Part shown: positions 5,491 through 6,336 of the stretch, in pieces
Numbering within the stretch: the first letter of the stretch is position 1
How the letters are laid out: each line of letters starts with the position of its first letter
From: Clostridiales bacterium
GTDB taxonomy: Bacteria > Bacillota > Dehalobacteriia > UBA4068
DNA: 6,336 nucleotides
Assembly (NCBI GenBank): GCA_009783495.1
Contig: WRDJ01000043.1
Location: 1 to 6,336, forward strand
Direction: 5' to 3'
Program-made: the position numbers and the translations under genes
The notes under the pieces: model-generated
The model's database searches: none
What the model was told of the DNA's origin: nothing
Seen by the model: only the letters and a program-made list of their open reading frames with translations

Positions 5491-5976
5491 ATGGCAAAAG
5501 TAATATCGGTTTCAAATGACATCGTGGAAATTGGCGAAGATAATGGCACTCTTACTGAAGTTAGGCTTTCGGATCTGTCTTTTGCTCCGCGCGTCGGCGA
5601 TATTGTTGATGTCTTTAGAAGCGAAAACTCGCTGCGCGTAACATTGGCTCAAAATCAGCACCAGGGCGGCTGGCCTGTTGCGCAAAGCGGATCGGGAATA
5701 AACATTAATCTTTCCCAACTGCAGCAATCTACTCAACAATCTGTTCAGCCTCAGACCTATGTTCAGGCAGGAAAAGTCGTTAACAAACTGGCATATATTT
5801 TATGCGCCATTTTCTTAGGAGGGTTTGGGATACACAAATTTATTGCCGGAAAAGCAGGGACGGGGATAGTGTTCATTATTTTTTGTTGGACATTAATTCC
5901 CGCATTTATCGGGTTTGTTGAAGGGCTTGTTGCGATTGGGAAAAAAGCCGACGCTAATGGGAATATTGTTGTGTAG
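5491..5976 (+). CDS. TM2-domain membrane protein with N-terminal small beta domain, 161 aa
   Basis: The C-terminal part is a TM2 domain (about 95-150): helix 1 (about 98-112, VNKLAYILCAIFLGG), the hallmark GGFGIHKFIAGKAGTGI (110-126), helix 2 (about 124-146) and a polar tail. The biochemical function of TM2 proteins is unknown in bacteria. The N-terminus (1-53) alternates hydrophobic and charged residues (V-I-S-V, V-E-I, V-G-D-I-V-D-V-F) and looks like a small beta-barrel or SH3/OB-like domain. It is joined to the membrane part by a Gln/Ser-rich linker (about 54-92, including QLQQSTQQSVQPQ). There is no signal peptide, so the N-terminal domain is probably cytoplasmic. The start has a complete AAGGAGGT at 5478-5485 with a short 5-nt spacing. 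It is divergent from the RHH gene and followed by a terminator at 6001-6037. Composition is intermediate between the AT-rich unknown and the core genes. Confidence 0.85.
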   Translation: MAKVISVSNDIVEIGEDNGTLTEVRLSDLSFAPRVGDIVDVFRSENSLRVTLAQNQHQGGWPVAQSGSGININLSQLQQSTQQSVQPQTYVQAGKVVNKLAYILCAIFLGGFGIHKFIAGKAGTGIVFIIFCWTLIPAFIGFVEGLVAIGKKADANGNIVV

Positions 5977-6000
5977 CTGGAGTTAGAAGAGTTGGAGAAA

Positions 6001-6037
6001 TCAAGCGAGCCAAGAGGCCGGCCGCTTGAAAATTTTT
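6001..6037 (+). terminator. Probable intrinsic terminator after the TM2 gene
   Basis: TCAAGCG (6001-6007) pairs with CGCTTGA (6023-6029), and after a bulged A6008 the bases 6009-6011 pair with 6020-6022 around the loop AAGAGGCC. AAA and then five T (6033-6037) follow. It lies 25 nt after the stop codon. The gap between stem and T-run lowers confidence. Confidence 0.6.
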
Positions 6038-6060
6038 AAATGAGGCTGTCAGATATATCC

Positions 6061-6093
6061 AGAGAGGCCGTCGCCAATGGCGACGGCCTCTCT
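6061..6093. repeat. Perfect 15-bp GC-rich hairpin without a U-tract
   Basis: AGAGAGGCCGTCGCC (6061-6075) pairs perfectly with 6079-6093 across an AAT triloop. No T-run follows on either strand. It lies between the TM2 terminator and the sigH promoter, about 65 bp upstream of the -35. Its apex (CGCCAATGGCG) resembles that of the hairpin at 1518-1556 (CGCCAAATGCG). Confidence 0.8.
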
Positions 6094-6158
6094 TATGAAC
6101 GGAAGCGCAAAAACAAAAAATTTTACTTTATTTATGTAGAATATGGGGGTTTGTCCTA

Positions 6159-6188
6159 TTGACTTTGCGCTTTTCGGTCGGGTATAAT
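6159..6188 (+). promoter_or_regulatory. Sigma-A promoter of sigH
   Basis: TTGACT (6159-6164, 5 of 6) and TATAAT (6183-6188, perfect) are 18 bp apart, with an A/T-rich tract upstream (6109-6135) that may act as an UP element. The start would be near 6195, about 40 nt before the sigH ATG. In Bacillus, sigH is also transcribed from a sigma-A promoter repressed by AbrB; no such site is claimed here. Confidence 0.8.
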
Positions 6189-6234
6189 CTATATATAGGT
6201 TGGGACAGAGAATACTTGTTGGGATGTGGTGCGT

Positions 6235-6336
6235 ATGTATGGGCAACTGAGCGCGGATTATACCGCGCAGTATCTTCTGCTGTCGGACGAGCAGGTTGTG
6301 GAATCGGCCAGGGAAGGCAATGTTGACGCACAGGAA
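6235..6336 (+). CDS. sigH: RNA polymerase sigma-H factor, N-terminal 34 codons, cut by window end
   Basis: SigH is the sigma-70-family factor that directs early sporulation, competence and stationary-phase genes in Bacillota. The visible start, M-Y-G-Q-L-S-A-D-Y and then LSDEQVVESAREGNVDAQE, matches the beginning of SigH proteins, in which a D-E-Q-V/I-V/I-E segment and a G-D/N-x-D-A segment open region 1.2/2. The position after thyX-rlmB agrees with the common Bacillota order. The start is uncertain: in-frame GTG codons at 6226 and 6229 precede the ATG, an in-frame TAG at 6196-6198 limits the frame, and no strong Shine-Dalgarno site is present (only GGGACAGAG at 6202-6210, far away, and TTGGG nearby). 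I chose the ATG. Presence of sigH does not by itself prove spore formation. Confidence 0.85.
   Translation, partial: MYGQLSADYTAQYLLLSDEQVVESAREGNVDAQE

Noticed and set aside
5137..5976. RHH/TM2 pair as a classical toxin-antitoxin system
   Set aside because: The genes are divergent rather than in one operon, and the TM2 protein has a linker and beta domain not typical of known small membrane toxins; a regulator-target reading fits better.
1..6336. CRISPR array, tRNA, rRNA, transposase or integrase
   Set aside because: No regularly spaced direct repeats outside the protein-coding GLUG array, no tRNA-like cloverleaf, and no mobile-element protein was seen on either strand.

Overview
The window looks like chromosomal DNA from a Bacillota (Firmicutes) bacterium. 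The evidence is strong Shine-Dalgarno sites (one is a full AAGGAGGT), near-consensus sigma-A promoters, intrinsic terminators with U-tracts, and a thyX-rlmB-sigH gene order that is familiar from Clostridia and Negativicutes. The conserved genes are GC-rich (41 of 60 bases in 4201-4260), but two short accessory stretches are much more AT-rich. I cannot place the genus.

Layout, left to right. (1) Positions 2-1471 hold the 3' part of a large GLUG-repeat surface protein gene that begins before the window. About 13 repeat units are visible, followed by a non-repetitive C-terminus. (2) Positions 1472-1729 carry a long hairpin without a U-tract, a fragment of a widely dispersed intergenic sequence, and a real terminator. 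(3) dacF (1730-2890) encodes an exported D-alanyl-D-alanine carboxypeptidase with all three penicillin-binding-protein motifs, and it has its own terminator. (4) Positions 2891-3202 contain no intact gene. They hold a coding-looking remnant, a second widely dispersed repeat fragment, and a near-perfect sigma-A promoter. (5) That promoter reads into a probable operon of an unknown AT-rich 124-aa gene, thyX (flavin-dependent thymidylate synthase with an unusual RHR-x8-S signature) and rlmB (23S rRNA 2'-O-methyltransferase, overlapping thyX by 8 bases). (6) A 26-bp perfect bidirectional terminator separates rlmB from a convergent small ribbon-helix-helix gene. This gene is divergent from a TM2-domain membrane protein gene, and the region between them has a 21-bp dyad and short direct repeats that could be operators. 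(7) After a probable terminator and a second U-less hairpin, a TTGACT-18-TATAAT promoter drives sigH, of which only the first 34 codons are visible.

Functionally the core genes are housekeeping: wall peptide trimming (DacF), dTMP synthesis (ThyX), ribosome modification (RlmB) and the stationary-phase/sporulation sigma factor (SigH). The accessory parts are the GLUG protein, the 124-aa unknown and the RHH/TM2 pair. The RHH/TM2 pair sits between rlmB and sigH, two genes that are usually close together. It is the best candidate here for an undescribed small regulatory module, but nothing in the sequence proves a new system.
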